Part shown: positions 26,963-38,487 of the stretch, piece by piece
Position numbering within the stretch: position 1 is the first letter of the stretch
Layout of the letters: each line of letters starts with the position of its first letter
Source: Spirosoma foliorum
GTDB lineage: Bacteria; Bacteroidota; Bacteroidia; Cytophagales; Spirosomataceae
DNA: 64,000 bases
Assembly: GCF_014117325.1 (NCBI RefSeq)
Contig: NZ_CP059732.1
Location: 1,798,001 to 1,862,000, forward strand
Direction: 5' to 3'
Made by a program: the position numbers and the translations under genes
The notes under the pieces: model-generated
The model's database searches: none
What the model saw: only the letters and a program-made list of their open reading frames with translations
What the model was told of the DNA's origin: nothing

Positions 26963-28027
26963 TCAGGCGTGATTTTGGGGAGTTTTTTTGTGGTAGGGAG
27001 CAAATTTGCTTTGTTGTTTCAGCGCAAAATTGACCATCAGGATCAGTACTGGTACTTCGATTAGTGGCCCCACTACAGCAGCCAAAGCGGCCCCCGAGTT
27101 GATGCCAAAAACGGCAATGGCAACTGCAATGCCCAGCTCGAAATTATTCCCCGCTGCGGTAAAGGCGAGCGACGTGGATTTAGCATAATCAGCACCGGCC
27201 CGTTTCGAGAGGTAGAAGGCCGAAAAGAACATGATAGCAAAGTATACCGTCAGTGGAACGGCTATGCGCAGTACATCGAGCGGAATGGATACGATGAGTT
27301 GGCCCTTCAAACTGAACATGACCACAATCGTAAACAGTAAGGCGATGAGCGTAAGGGGACTAATGGCGGGTAAAAACGTTTGCTCAAACCATCTCTGACT
27401 GAATAACCGGGTTAGGATTACTCGGGAGAAAAGCCCTGCCAAAAAGGGAATACCTAAATAGATGAATACGCTTTTGGCCACTTCCCCGATAGTAACACTT
27501 ACTTCATAGCCATGTAGTCCAAACAAGGGCGGTAATACGGTGATAAACAGCCAGGCATAGACCGAGTAGAACAGTACTTGAAAAATGCTGTTGAAGGCCA
27601 CTAGGCCGGCAGCGTAGAGCCGATCACCGCCCGCCAAATCATTCCAGACAATAACCATCGCAATGCAGCGGGCAATGCCAATCATGATGAGACCGGTCAT
27701 GTATTCGGGTTTGTCGGGCAGAAAAATCACGGCCAAACCAAACATGAGTAGCGGGCCGACGATCCAGTTTTGCACGAGTGAAAGCCCAAGTATTTTGGTG
27801 TTGGCAAACACCTTGGGCAGCTCATCATAGCGCACCTTCGCCAAAGGGGGATACATCATCAGCACCAGACCAATGGCGAGTGGTACGTTGGTTGAACCAG
27901 AATTAAACTGATTAATGAAATGCTGCGACTGCGGAAAAAGGTAGCCAATACCCACTCCGATTAGCATGGCCAGGAAAATCCATAAGGTTAAAAAGCGGTC
28001 GAGAAACGATAGGCGAGGGGCACTCAT
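26963..28027 (-). CDS. arsB: ACR3-family arsenite efflux transporter
   Basis: About 354 residues with ten transmembrane helices ([23 protein letters not shown] first). It carries the ACR3 signature around [13 protein letters not shown] with the essential cysteine (about residue 130). It exports As(III) from the cell. The start is placed at 28027, where ATGA overlaps the stop of arsN2, rather than at the longer frame further upstream. It is the last gene of the arsenic operon. Confidence 0.92.
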   Translation of the reverse strand: MSAPRLSFLDRFLTLWIFLAMLIGVGIGYLFPQSQHFINQFNSGSTNVPLAIGLVLMMYPPLAKVRYDELPKVFANTKILGLSLVQNWIVGPLLMFGLAVIFLPDKPEYMTGLIMIGIARCIAMVIVWNDLAGGDRLYAAGLVAFNSIFQVLFYSVYAWLFITVLPPLFGLHGYEVSVTIGEVAKSVFIYLGIPFLAGLFSRVILTRLFSQRWFEQTFLPAISPLTLIALLFTIVVMFSLKGQLIVSIPLDVLRIAVPLTVYFAIMFFSAFYLSKRAGADYAKSTSLAFTAAGNNFELGIAVAIAVFGINSGAALAAVVGPLIEVPVLILMVNFALKQQSKFAPYHKKTPQNHA

Positions 28028-28473
28028 GCGGGGCTTTGACTTAGTGCGCGCTTCATAACAATGGCCGATGATGGACATAAGTTGCTGAATTGCTGCGTCT
28101 TTTGAATAACGGCAGGCACTTCCTGACGGTTGACGGGTTGAAAGCCGTACCGCTCAAAATAGCGGTCGGCAGTCGTGGTGATAAGATACACTTCTTTCAG
28201 GTTGGATGCCTGGGCAGTTTCCAGCAATCGACCGACCAATTGGGCGGCAATCTGTTTCCCCTGATACTGTGGGTCAACCACCACCGAACGTAGTAGACCT
28301 ACCGGGCCGAAGCGTTCCAGACCAGCCACGCCAATTAAATTGCTTTCTTCTTTGGCGATGACAAAATCAGGAAGGCCGGTTGGCAAATCTTCGGTTAGTA
28401 ACTGCTCTTGCTCTAGCAGAGAAATGACGGCCGCTCTATCGGCTGGTTGGGCAGCTGTAATGTGTATGTCCAT
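28024..28473 (-). CDS. arsN2: ArsN2-type GNAT acetyltransferase
   Basis: This 149-residue GNAT enzyme has acetyl-CoA-binding motif [20 protein letters not shown] (about 70-90) and a late [10 protein letters not shown] (about 110). Proteins of this type in arsenic operons are called ArsN2; related ArsN1 acetylates organoarsenicals. It overlaps acr3 by 4 nt and starts 3 nt after arsC ends, so it is translationally coupled within the operon. Confidence 0.85.
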   Translation of the reverse strand: MDIHITAAQPADRAAVISLLEQEQLLTEDLPTGLPDFVIAKEESNLIGVAGLERFGPVGLLRSVVVDPQYQGKQIAAQLVGRLLETAQASNLKEVYLITTTADRYFERYGFQPVNRQEVPAVIQKTQQFSNLCPSSAIVMKRALSQSPA

Positions 28474-28475
28474 AG

Positions 28476-28916
28476 CTATTGTGTTTTGGATTCACCCAAT
28501 CGACTGGTGATAAATTCCTGACTGTACGGTTTAATTAAATCACGCACTCGCCGGAAGGAGGTCAATGCGTCTTCACCTGGAGTGTGCCCCGGATCGGGAA
28601 AGCTGTGGTGAATCTTTTCCGCGCTCGATGGGAAAATTGGACACTGTTCACGGGCATTGTCGCACACGGTAATGACGTAATCGAAGGAGATATGCAGATA
28701 TTCGTCGGCATGGTTCGACGTATGATGTGAAATGTCAATACCATCCTCATTCATTACCTGAATGGCCAGGGGATTTACGCCGTGGGGAGCAACCCCAGCA
28801 CTATAAACCTGCACCTGATCTCCGTGGCCCGACCTATTGGCGAAATATTGCAGATAACCTTGGGCCATCTGCGAACGAGCAGAATTGCCAGTGCAAAGCA
28901 CTAATATATTTTTCAT
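28476..28916 (-). CDS. arsC: Arsenate reductase, low-molecular-weight phosphatase type
   Basis: This 146-residue enzyme has the P-loop CTGNSARS (CX5R, Cys 8 to Arg 14), a redox-related VCDNAREQCP (Cys near 87 and 94) and the general-acid FPDPGHTPGED. It reduces As(V) to As(III), which the ACR3 pump then exports. The two later cysteines suit the thioredoxin-coupled form of the enzyme. It lies 20 nt after arsM. Confidence 0.92.
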   Translation of the reverse strand: MKNILVLCTGNSARSQMAQGYLQYFANRSGHGDQVQVYSAGVAPHGVNPLAIQVMNEDGIDISHHTSNHADEYLHISFDYVITVCDNAREQCPIFPSSAEKIHHSFPDPGHTPGEDALTSFRRVRDLIKPYSQEFITSRLGESKTQ

Positions 28917-28936
28917 GGCTGTTTTGTGTTTGAGAT

Positions 28937-29839
28937 TTAGTTACAGCAACCGGGAGGGCAGCATGCTGCTTTGGCTTCTCCTTCGGGCTTTTGAGCAAAA
29001 ACGGTGACGCTATAAATACCCCAGGCTGGACTGCCTTTGTCTTGCTGGCGATAATCGGCGATCTCTTCGGCTGACAGATAGTTTCTCAGTACATCATCCG
29101 GCAAAACGATTTCTCGCTCTTTCTGTACAACGATGTTCGTAAAACCGCTCTCCTGCACGAGTTTCAAATACTCACTCTTCTGGATGGCGCCAGAAACGCA
29201 ACCCACATAGAGTTCCGCATCCAGTTGCAAGCCTGCGGGCAGCTCACCTTTCAGCACGATATCGGAGATGCTGAAATGACCACCCGGTATTAAAATGCGG
29301 AAGGTTTCAGCAACGGCTTTCTGCTTGTCGGGCACCAGGTTCATAACACAATTGCTTACGACCACATTCGCTAGATTGTTCGGCAATGGCATGTCCTCAA
29401 TGTCACCATAAACAAATTCGACATTCGTGAAACCCAGTGCCTTTGCATTCTTGCGGGCACGGTCAATCATGGCGGGAGTCATGTCCAGGCCGATTACTCG
29501 GCCCGTTTCGCCGGTTTCGGCACGAGCCACAAAGCAATCATTCCCCGCACCCGATCCCAAGTCTACTACTACATCGCCGGGTTTGATCTGTGCAAACTGA
29601 GTAGGTAAACCACAGCCCAATCCTAAATCAGCTTCGGCTACATAGCCTTTCAACTCGTCATACCCCACGGTCATATCAATAGCCACATTGGCGACCATCT
29701 CAGGCCCCTGGCTGGATGGCCCACAGCAAGATGTGGGGCCACAACAGCCATTGGTATCGACCGGGCCGTCGTACGGTTGTTCGGCAATCGCGCTGTATTT
29801 CTGACGTACAACTTCTTTGATTTGCTCAGCAGTTTCCAT
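28937..29839 (-). CDS. arsM: Arsenite S-adenosylmethionine methyltransferase
   Basis: This 300-residue enzyme has the SAM-binding motif [12 protein letters not shown] (about residues 88-99) and the ArsM-type Cys pattern: [14 protein letters not shown] near 32-43, a Cys in SNCVMNL near 165 and VGCVSG near 215. A Cys-rich tail, [10 protein letters not shown], ends the protein and is probably metal-binding. It methylates As(III). It sits between arsR and arsC, with a second operator-like sequence directly before its start. Confidence 0.92.
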   Translation of the reverse strand: METAEQIKEVVRQKYSAIAEQPYDGPVDTNGCCGPTSCCGPSSQGPEMVANVAIDMTVGYDELKGYVAEADLGLGCGLPTQFAQIKPGDVVVDLGSGAGNDCFVARAETGETGRVIGLDMTPAMIDRARKNAKALGFTNVEFVYGDIEDMPLPNNLANVVVSNCVMNLVPDKQKAVAETFRILIPGGHFSISDIVLKGELPAGLQLDAELYVGCVSGAIQKSEYLKLVQESGFTNIVVQKEREIVLPDDVLRNYLSAEEIADYRQQDKGSPAWGIYSVTVFAQKPEGEAKAACCPPGCCN

Positions 29840-29859
29840 AAACTTATCTATTGGTATAA

Positions 29860-29873
29860 TGTAATATTACGAT
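29860..29873 (-). promoter_or_regulatory. ArsR-box-like sequence before arsM
   Basis: On the minus strand this reads ATCGTAATATTACA, 20 nt upstream of the arsM ATG. It matches 13 of 14 bases of the sequence upstream of arsR (30266-30279). The shared AATATT core and flanks suggest an ArsR operator. Confidence 0.5.
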
Positions 29874-29903
29874 TGATTTGCTCAAAAAAATAGTTGCTGA
29901 TAA

Positions 29904-30236
29904 TTAGCAGCAGGTTACAGTCATAGGTACGAACGTGTTGAAGATGGCTCCGAACACGCGTTGGGCTTCTTCCCATACGGGAGGATTGATGCAGTAGCAC
30001 ACACGGGGCGGGTTGATTTCCCCCTGAATAATACCAATACGTTTTAATTCCTTCAAATGCTGTGATACAGTTGCCTGGGCCAAATTCAGTTCGTCTACTA
30101 GGTCGCCACAAACGCACGCTTTCCTGGATACTAACAATTGCAGAATCGCTACTCGTGCAGGATGGGCAAATGCCTTCGCCAAATCTGCCATACGATTTTG
30201 CTCTTCGGTGAATATTTCTGTTTTGGTCAATCCCAT
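29904..30236 (-). CDS. arsR: ArsR-family arsenic-responsive repressor
   Basis: This 110-residue winged-helix repressor has the Cys pair in ACVCGDLV (about residues 40-42) that binds As(III) in the classic ArsR site. The DNA-recognition helix is in LNLAQATVSQHLKELK (about 51-66). Its extra CC tail (VTCC) may also bind arsenic. It is the first gene of the operon with arsM, arsC, arsN2 and acr3 and likely represses it until arsenite binds. Confidence 0.92.
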   Translation of the reverse strand: MGLTKTEIFTEEQNRMADLAKAFAHPARVAILQLLVSRKACVCGDLVDELNLAQATVSQHLKELKRIGIIQGEINPPRVCYCINPPVWEEAQRVFGAIFNTFVPMTVTCC

Positions 30237-30240
30237 GCCA

Positions 30241-30279
30241 CAAATGTAGCAGGTTTTTTATTAATTGTAATATTGCGAT
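30241..30279 (-). promoter_or_regulatory. arsR promoter with ArsR operator
   Basis: On the minus strand a -7 element TACATTTG (plus-strand 30241-30248) is preceded by ATCGCAATATTACA (30266-30279), in the -33 region. The latter repeats almost exactly before arsM. Overlap of the box with the -33 position would explain repression. Confidence 0.5.
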
Positions 30280-30395
30280 GAATAATTTTCGAATCCTTTA
30301 TTAAACGTCCCATGTAGGGATCAACGCCGTGAGCGGTTCTTCGTATTGTGTGTTTTTTAGATGCTGCCTAAAAATTAGTGTTTCGTTTGTTTACC

Positions 30396-30465
30396 TTACC
30401 CCCAACCCCCTGAAGGGGGCTTAGTTCATCGTGGGAATAAGCCTCCTTCAGGGGGTTAGGGGTAA
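30396..30465. repeat. Inverted repeat with CCCCCTGAAGGGGG core
   Basis: Arms 30396-30423 and 30438-30465 are near-perfect reverse complements around a 14-nt loop. Each arm is itself a short palindrome (CCCCCTGAAGGGGG type). This is a dispersed-repeat style sequence in the gene-free gap 30244-30819. Confidence 0.6.
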
Positions 30466-30517
30466 AACCGAGACTGTTTTATGAAACTTAGACAATCTCT
30501 TGGAAGGGGTAACTAAT

Positions 30518-30663
30518 AATTAACGTGAATTATGGCCAATTTACAAATAGCATGATACTAGTTTTTTGTCATCCCGACGCCAGGAGGGATGACAAAAAAC
30601 AATACTATAAATAACTAACAATCAATTGATAAACCCAGATTTTATCCATAATTCACGTTAATT
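30518..30663. repeat. Nested inverted repeats around a REP-like core
   Basis: Outer arms 30518-30535 and 30646-30663 are perfect 18-bp reverse complements. Inside lies a REP-like hairpin with perfect 14-bp arms, 30562-30575 and 30586-30599, sharing the TTTTTTGTCAT-CCGACGCCAGGA core with 22678-22763. The 146-bp unit could be a small non-autonomous element or a multi-hairpin RNA. I see no gene in it. Confidence 0.6.
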
Positions 30664-30819
30664 GTGGTTTAGTTTATCGTTTCGGTGCGACTCGTACTCC
30701 CTAACGACTAACTCTTTACACGCCTGCTCTCTGCAACACCTACTGAGTTAAAGGCTATGTCAAATTGTAGCCCGCACTGGCGTCGCATTTTGGAAAAGCA
30801 CCCATAAGTTGTCCATTAA

Positions 30820-31734
30820 TTATAATGGAGCGTCTGCTTCGGCGGCCCGGCGATATTCATTAGGTGATTGGCCAACCCGTTGCTTAAATAAGCGCATGAA
30901 ATGCTGAGGGTACTTAAAGCCTAAGTCATAGGCAACTTGACTCACGGATTTGCTCTGGTCAAATATTCGTTCTTTCGCCAGATCAATCACCTTCGCCTGA
31001 ATGTATTCCTGAGCTGTTTTTCCAGTTTCTTTCTTGACCAGATCCCCAAAATAATTGGCTGACAAATTCAATTCACCCGCGCAGTAGGTGACGGATGGTA
31101 AGCCAATGGTTTGTGGTTTATCCGTCTGGAAATACGTATTTAATAGCGTCTCAAATCGCTGCAATACACTTTTGTGCACATTCTCCCGAGTGATGAATTG
31201 CCGATCATAAAACCGCGTGCAATACCCCAGAAACAACTCAATCGTTGCGACAATCAGCTTTTTAGAGTGTTTATCGATGGCATGTTCTAGTTCGTACTCG
31301 ACTTTAGAAAAGCAATCCAGCACAATCTGCCGTTCCCGACTCGATAAATGCAGCGCTTCAAAGGACTGGTAGCCAAAGAAAGTATACTCCTGAATATGCC
31401 GCCCCAGCGTAGTACCATGAATTAAATCAGGGTGAAAGACCAGCGCGTACCCTTTAGGCTGGTAGGTTTCTCCATTACTATTCATACCGGCCACCTGGCC
31501 TGGTGCTATAAACACCAGCGTGCCTTCCTGGTAATCATACGTATGCCGACCATACACCATATCTCCGCATTTGACTTCTTTTAAGAAGATCGTGTAAAAG
31601 CCAAAATACATGCGGGAGCCTTGTCGGGGATCGGCTTTGGACAGATCAACGACACTCACCAGTGGATGGAGTGTTTCGTTTTTATTGAAGGCGTTATACT
31701 CGGCAATTGTCTCAAATCGTCGCAGCGTATCCAT
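30820..31734 (-). CDS. AraC-family transcriptional regulator
   Basis: This 304-residue regulator has an N-terminal cupin-like sensing domain and a C-terminal AraC double helix-turn-helix (about 200-300). Motifs are LNLSANYFGDLVKKETGKTAQEY and the signature VSQVAYDLGFKYPQHFMRLFKQRVGQSP (read in two parts). It faces away from the aldo/keto reductase cluster that starts at 31890; AraC proteins of this kind usually control such redox clusters. The effector is unknown. Confidence 0.9.
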   Translation of the reverse strand: MDTLRRFETIAEYNAFNKNETLHPLVSVVDLSKADPRQGSRMYFGFYTIFLKEVKCGDMVYGRHTYDYQEGTLVFIAPGQVAGMNSNGETYQPKGYALVFHPDLIHGTTLGRHIQEYTFFGYQSFEALHLSSRERQIVLDCFSKVEYELEHAIDKHSKKLIVATIELFLGYCTRFYDRQFITRENVHKSVLQRFETLLNTYFQTDKPQTIGLPSVTYCAGELNLSANYFGDLVKKETGKTAQEYIQAKVIDLAKERIFDQSKSVSQVAYDLGFKYPQHFMRLFKQRVGQSPNEYRRAAEADAPL

Positions 31735-31883
31735 AGTACGGTTGGTTTTCTGAATCGAAATTACTGCTTTCCGGGCAGCCTGCCTGATGCAAAAATAGTA
31801 ATCAGTAATAATGGTAGTAAACCCTGTAATCTGTATACCATTCAGATAAATAAATGAGGAGACCTTTGTCCCATAATTAGTAA

Positions 31884-32741
<858 letters not shown>

Positions 32742-32782
32742 TCACAAACACAACAGATCGATATAAACCCTTAAAAATCATT

Positions 32783-33250
32783 ATGAAAGCATCAATTTTA
32801 GGACTTTGCGTCTTTGCCCTTGGCATAGTATTGGCCTTTGCTCAATCGAATTCGTCGGCAAGCAATTCTACGAGTGCTGAGCAGGAAATCATTACCCTTT
32901 CGAAAGACAAATGGCAGTGGATGTCCGACAAGAATGTAGACAAACTGGCCGGGCTATTCGATGAAAAATCGATGTTTGTCCACATGGGCGGAAGCTGGGG
33001 CAAGAGCCAGGAGCTAGAGGTCATTAAAAGCGGGAACATCTGGTACAAGAAAGCGAGTGTCTATTCAACGACCTTCCATCTGATTGGCAATACAGCTATC
33101 CTGTTAAGCGACCTCGATCTGGTGGCCGTTGTAGGCGGAAACGAGGTCACGAATCCGTTTATGGTGACCGAAGTATATGTGAAAGAAAACGGAAAATGGA
33201 TGATGGGACAACTCTCGTTCTCCCGGCTAATGCGACCCGTTAAAAACTAG
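32783..33250 (+). CDS. NTF2-like secreted protein (DUF4440 type)
   Basis: About 155 residues from ATG 32783, with signal MKASILGLCVFALGIVLAFAQ. The mature part has the SnoaL/NTF2 layout (SKDKWQWMSDKNVDKLAGLF, FVHMGG, then KENGKWMMGQLSFS). In-frame codons upstream overlap the reductase and are not used. It is a close paralogue of the gene at 33426. Members may bind small ligands; no catalytic residue is certain. Confidence 0.8.
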   Translation: MKASILGLCVFALGIVLAFAQSNSSASNSTSAEQEIITLSKDKWQWMSDKNVDKLAGLFDEKSMFVHMGGSWGKSQELEVIKSGNIWYKKASVYSTTFHLIGNTAILLSDLDLVAVVGGNEVTNPFMVTEVYVKENGKWMMGQLSFSRLMRPVKN

Positions 33251-33334
33251 ACACACGGAAGCTGTTCGCACGAAAGCAGGAATAGCCGCAGTACAAACAG
33301 CTTCAGTGAACATACAGGCAATCGGTAGTGATTC

Positions 33335-33363
33335 TGTAGAACGGAGTGGTACTCCGTTCTACA
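33335..33363. terminator. 13-bp hairpin between the two NTF2-like genes
   Basis: Perfect arms TGTAGAACGGAGT (33335-33347) and ACTCCGTTCTACA (33351-33363) enclose a 3-nt loop. There is no T run, so it may act as an mRNA stabiliser or an intergenic attenuator. The 175-bp gap between the two NTF2 genes holds nothing else. Confidence 0.45.
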
Positions 33364-33425
33364 AACCCATCAACATCTCTTGAATCATTCCATATAGGCA
33401 ATCAATTCATTATACCAATCCCTTT

Positions 33426-34912
<1,487 letters not shown>

Positions 34913-34927
34913 GCTGGTAAACGCGAC

Positions 34928-35575
34928 ATGAAACTACTCACGTTGACGACGCATCTGATCTTATTAGTTTTTCTGTTGATAGGGGCGTGTTCCTCTTCCC
35001 AATCGGACGCTATCTATTCTACGGCTGATTCAACGTCGGCCGCTCAGAAAGTATTGATTGTCTATTTGTCGAGAACCAACAACACCAAAGCTATTGCCGA
35101 ACTGATTCATAAGCAGGTAGGTGGAACGATGGTGGCCCTGGAGCTGGAGAAGCCCTATCCTGAAAATTATCAGGCTACGGTTCAACAGGTGGCTAAGGAA
35201 AACGAAACGGGCTATCTGCCACCGTTAAAAACAAAGATCGACAACATCCAGCAGTACGATCTGGTATTCGTCGGCTTTCCTACCTGGGGTATGCAACTGC
35301 CTCCACCCATGAAAAGCTTTTTACATCAGTACGCCCGCAACGGCGGACCGCTAAACGGTAAAACCGTCATTCCGTTTAATACCAATGGGGGCTATGGTAT
35401 CGGCAGTACGTTCCAGACAGTGAAGGAGCTGTGCCCTGCCAGCAACGTACTGGAAGGCTTTACGATGCGGGGTGGATCGGAGCGAGATGGCCAGTTGCTG
35501 GTTATTCAGGCAGAAAAAGCCACAGAAGCCGAAACGGCAGTGAAGAGTTGGCTGAAAAAACTAAAGGTATTATAA
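34928..35575 (+). CDS. Flavodoxin family lipoprotein
   Basis: This 215-residue protein has lipobox LIGACSSS (Cys 20) and the flavodoxin FMN-binding loop YLSRTNNTKAIAE near residue 50, with VFVGFPTWGMQLPPPM near 115. It is similar to secreted flavodoxins that accompany aldo/keto reductases and likely carries electrons to a periplasmic partner. It ends 23 nt before the hydrolase gene. Confidence 0.85.
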   Translation: MKLLTLTTHLILLVFLLIGACSSSQSDAIYSTADSTSAAQKVLIVYLSRTNNTKAIAELIHKQVGGTMVALELEKPYPENYQATVQQVAKENETGYLPPLKTKIDNIQQYDLVFVGFPTWGMQLPPPMKSFLHQYARNGGPLNGKTVIPFNTNGGYGIGSTFQTVKELCPASNVLEGFTMRGGSERDGQLLVIQAEKATEAETAVKSWLKKLKVL

Positions 35576-35598
35576 GGCAGTCGAAAAATCTAAACCCT

Positions 35599-36726
35599 AT
35601 GGCATCACCTCAATCCGTTAAACTTTCCCATGCTACGTATCCATATATAAGCCGTTATTTGGTTAGTCTATTGATTGCCAGTCTCCTTTCGTTCGGGGTA
35701 AATGCGCAACCGAAGGGAAAGCGAGAGCCTCTGATTATTCAGGAACAGGGAAGTTTTCTGGTTGGTGGTACAACGCTAACCGAGTCGGGGAAATTTGATG
35801 TGGCGAATGCCCTAAAACCACAAGGACAAACCCTTCACGGCGATCATGCCTATGCGTTTTACCAGATTCCGGTGAAAGCCCATAAATACCCGCTGGTTTT
35901 CCTGCACGGGGCTGGAGAGTCCAAAAAGACATGGGAGTCAACGCCCGATGGGCGGGAAGGGTTTCAGACAATCTTCCTCCGACGTGGTTATGGGGTTTAT
36001 TTACTGGACCAGCCAAGGCGGGGCGATGCTGGAAAAAGTACGGTTGCAACAACAATCACCCCAGCGCCGGATGAACAGTTCTGGTTTACCCAATTCAGGA
36101 TTGGTAACTATCCCGATTATTTCCCCGGAAGTCAGTTTCCTAAGGATACGGCTTCCCTGGAGCAGTTTTTTAGGCAAATGACACCGAATACGGGGGCTTT
36201 TGACGCCAATATTGTTTCGAATGCCTGTTCAAAAGTATTCGATCGCATAGGGGAGGGCGTGCTGGTTACTCATTCTCAGGGAGGAGGGGTAGGCTGGTTT
36301 ACTGCGATCAAGAACCCGAAAGTAAAGGCGATTATCGCTTACGAGCCTTTTAGTAGTTTCGTTTTCCCAACGGGCGAATTACCCAAACCGATTCAATCGG
36401 CCAGCCTTTTTGGTGAGTTGAAAGGCGTTGAAATTCCGCTTTCGGATTTTGAAAAACTGACCAGGATACCCATCATCATTTACTACGGCGATAACATTGC
36501 CGATAAACCAACCACTGTTTGGAATAAAGATCACTGGCGGGCTGGATTGGAAATGGCAAGAATCTGGGCCGCGACTATCAACAAACGTGGTGGTCATGCA
36601 AAGGTGGTCCATCTGCCTGAACTAGGCATCAAGGGCAATACGCACTTTCCATTTTCCGACCTGAACAATCTTCAGATTGCCGATTTGCTCTCGGACTTTC
36701 TCCGGCAAAATAACCTGAATAAGTAA
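35599..36726 (+). CDS. Secreted alpha/beta hydrolase
   Basis: About 375 residues from ATG 35599; the open frame upstream runs inside the flavodoxin gene. It has a signal segment (YLVSLLIASLLSFGVNAQ). The alpha/beta-hydrolase fold shows FLHGAGESKKTW (oxyanion region, about residue 98) and a nucleophile elbow in VTHSQGGGVGWF (Ser about 225). Late acidic and histidine candidates are IIIYYGDNIAD and NTHFPFSDL. The substrate is unknown. It is part of the redox cluster. Confidence 0.8.
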   Translation: MASPQSVKLSHATYPYISRYLVSLLIASLLSFGVNAQPKGKREPLIIQEQGSFLVGGTTLTESGKFDVANALKPQGQTLHGDHAYAFYQIPVKAHKYPLVFLHGAGESKKTWESTPDGREGFQTIFLRRGYGVYLLDQPRRGDAGKSTVATTITPAPDEQFWFTQFRIGNYPDYFPGSQFPKDTASLEQFFRQMTPNTGAFDANIVSNACSKVFDRIGEGVLVTHSQGGGVGWFTAIKNPKVKAIIAYEPFSSFVFPTGELPKPIQSASLFGELKGVEIPLSDFEKLTRIPIIIYYGDNIADKPTTVWNKDHWRAGLEMARIWAATINKRGGHAKVVHLPELGIKGNTHFPFSDLNNLQIADLLSDFLRQNNLNK

Positions 36727-36789
36727 ACTTGTGGTTGTGCCGTATGGCTATGATCGTTAGTGCGTAATTGGTTGAAAATCAACTAAAGT

Positions 36790-37524
36790 ATGAATGCGAG
36801 CCGAATCTTTTTCAGTTGTTGGCTAGTCGGCTGGTTTATTTCAGTTAACCACCTCAACGCACAAAATCAGATGGATCAATCGCCCAGTTTATCAGTAAAG
36901 CAGCAGAGCATTGTCGCTATTGCAGCGCTCACTGCTAAGGGAGAGTTGCAAAAACTTTCGCTTGCCTTAAACACTGGTCTGGATGCGGAGATGACTGTCA
37001 ATGAGATCAAAGAAGTGTTGGTTCACTTGTATGCGTATTGCGGTTTTCCACGGAGCATTCGTGGGTTACAAACGTTAATGGTGGTGCTCGACGAACGAAA
37101 GAAAAAAGGCATCACGGACAAAATGGGTCGGGAAGCTACGCCCATTGCCAGCCGTGAACCCAAGTATGAACGGGGTAAAAAAGTGCTCGAAAAATTGACT
37201 GGACAACCAGAAGCTGGACCAAAGCGCGGATACTCGGCTTTCAGTCCAGAAATCGACGTTTTCCTGAAAGAACACTTGTTCGCTGATATTTTTGAGCGGG
37301 ATGTACTCAGTTTCACTGATCGGGAGCTGACCACCATATCGGTCCTGAGCAGTATTGGTGGTGTGGAACCGATGCTTCAATCGCACCTGGGAATCTGCCT
37401 GCATCTGGGTCTAACTAAAACTCAACTTGAACAGGTTATGTCGTTGATCGAGACAAACATAGGCAAAGCAGAGGCTGAGAGCGGTCGGACGGTTTTAGCA
37501 CAGGTTATGGCATCAAGGCGGTAA
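36790..37524 (+). CDS. Secreted carboxymuconolactone decarboxylase family protein
   Basis: This 244-residue protein contains two CMD-type helical repeats, LTAKGELQKLSLALNTGLDAEMTVNEIKEVLVHLYAYCGFP (read in parts, about 45-85) and FTDRELTTISVLSSIGGVEPMLQSH (read in parts, near 180), after a signal ending LNAQ. The first keeps a cysteine near the end of the Y-CGFP motif; the second lacks the CXXC of AhpD, so it is probably not a peroxidase. The function is unknown. Confidence 0.8.
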   Translation: MNASRIFFSCWLVGWFISVNHLNAQNQMDQSPSLSVKQQSIVAIAALTAKGELQKLSLALNTGLDAEMTVNEIKEVLVHLYAYCGFPRSIRGLQTLMVVLDERKKKGITDKMGREATPIASREPKYERGKKVLEKLTGQPEAGPKRGYSAFSPEIDVFLKEHLFADIFERDVLSFTDRELTTISVLSSIGGVEPMLQSHLGICLHLGLTKTQLEQVMSLIETNIGKAEAESGRTVLAQVMASRR

Positions 37525-37566
37525 GCCGAACTATCTGGTCCAGTAGTGATTTTTAACGTCAACTCT

Positions 37567-38061
37567 ATGAATTACAACGCGATATCAGCACTATTCACTG
37601 TATTGCTATCTGTATTGATACGTTTACAGGTTAGCGGGCAGGTTCATACAGAAGCCGTGACCGATTCGGGCGCAATTTTCCCAAAAGGAAAGCGCGCACC
37701 AACCAGTACTTTTACCGGAGTGGTTTGGGTTCAGCAATTAATTGAGCCAGACAGCGCCTTCAACATTCCGGTCGGCTACGTGACCTTTGAGCCGGGTGCC
37801 CGCTCGTATTGGCATAGTCACGCCGGTGGGCAGGTGCTATTGGCCCTGGATGGAATTGGTTATTATCAGGAGCAGGGGAAACCAATTCAAATTCTTAAGA
37901 AAGGTGATGCCGTAAAATGTCCTCCAAACGTGCCTCATTGGCACGGTGCTTCACCAACGGTTGGCTTTAGGCAGGTCGCTATTACACCGAATACTGCAAC
38001 TGGGCGAGTAACCTGGATGAAGCCGGTGACTGATCAGGAATATAACAATGTCAGGAAGTGA
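37567..38061 (+). CDS. Secreted cupin-domain protein
   Basis: About 164 residues from ATG 37567 (a GTG seven codons earlier is in frame). It has a signal peptide and a single cupin barrel with metal ligands in WHSHAGGQVLLALDGIGYYQEQG (read in parts, about 75-100) and VPHWHGASPT (about 125). Proteins of this kind follow CMD genes in many bacteria and act together on small organic substrates; the substrate is unknown. It is the last gene of the redox cluster. Confidence 0.82.
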   Translation: MNYNAISALFTVLLSVLIRLQVSGQVHTEAVTDSGAIFPKGKRAPTSTFTGVVWVQQLIEPDSAFNIPVGYVTFEPGARSYWHSHAGGQVLLALDGIGYYQEQGKPIQILKKGDAVKCPPNVPHWHGASPTVGFRQVAITPNTATGRVTWMKPVTDQEYNNVRK

Positions 38062-38068
38062 GATTCTA

Positions 38069-38210
38069 CTAGTGCTTTACCAACGTAGACTCTCGGGTTC
38101 GCCTGCGCGGTTGATTCTATCGGATTCTATCGGATTCTATTGGCGATATTCTATTGGTAGTCAATGGATAAGCTGTCAATTAGGATCAAAAGAGTCGCTA
38201 GAATCTAAAT
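38069..38210 (+). repeat. Dispersed ATTCTA-rich repeat, copy A
   Basis: This 142-bp noncoding unit aligns end to end with the reverse complement of 56017-56147. It begins CTAGTGCTTTACCAA and ends GTCGCTAGAATCT, with CGGATTCTAT tandem units between (one extra unit here). It contains one 16-bp hairpin element at 38094-38109 at a site that is empty in copy B, and it lacks the element that B carries. The remaining gap 38211-38487 shows no gene. Confidence 0.7.
38094..38109 (+). repeat. 16-bp hairpin element, copy 1
   Basis: The sequence CGGGTTCGCCTGCGCG has stem CGGG/CCTG (one G-T pair), loop TTCG and tail CGCG. It sits inside repeat copy A. The aligned site in copy B reads TCTATTGATT with no insert. 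Confidence 0.75.
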
Positions 38211-38487
38211 TGGAAGCGTGCTAGCTTAGTTTGAAGAAACAGGCTTTATAAGCACCCAACAGGTATGTTACACGACAAACGACCAAATTTCTAGACAAAC
38301 TGCGCAATGCGCTCAATTTGTGTAGTGTGAAGGAGTATTACAGTCGTTTGTCTAAAACATCATTGATATATTGAAAATGATTATTGATTTGTCAAATCTG
38401 CGGGCAGGATATGTATATAACTGACGAAAGTTTTCTGCCATCGATAAGTTAACAAGTGAATCCAACATAGGTCTGTAGTCATAGAGC

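Noticed and set aside
30329..30346. CAACGCCGTGAGCGG as a diverged 16-bp element
   Set aside because: The spacing between CGCC and GCGG is one base too long and the left stem GG is missing.
38120..38160. CRISPR-like array from repeated CGGATTCTAT units
   Set aside because: Units are 10 bp and directly adjacent, with no spacers and no cas genes anywhere in the window.
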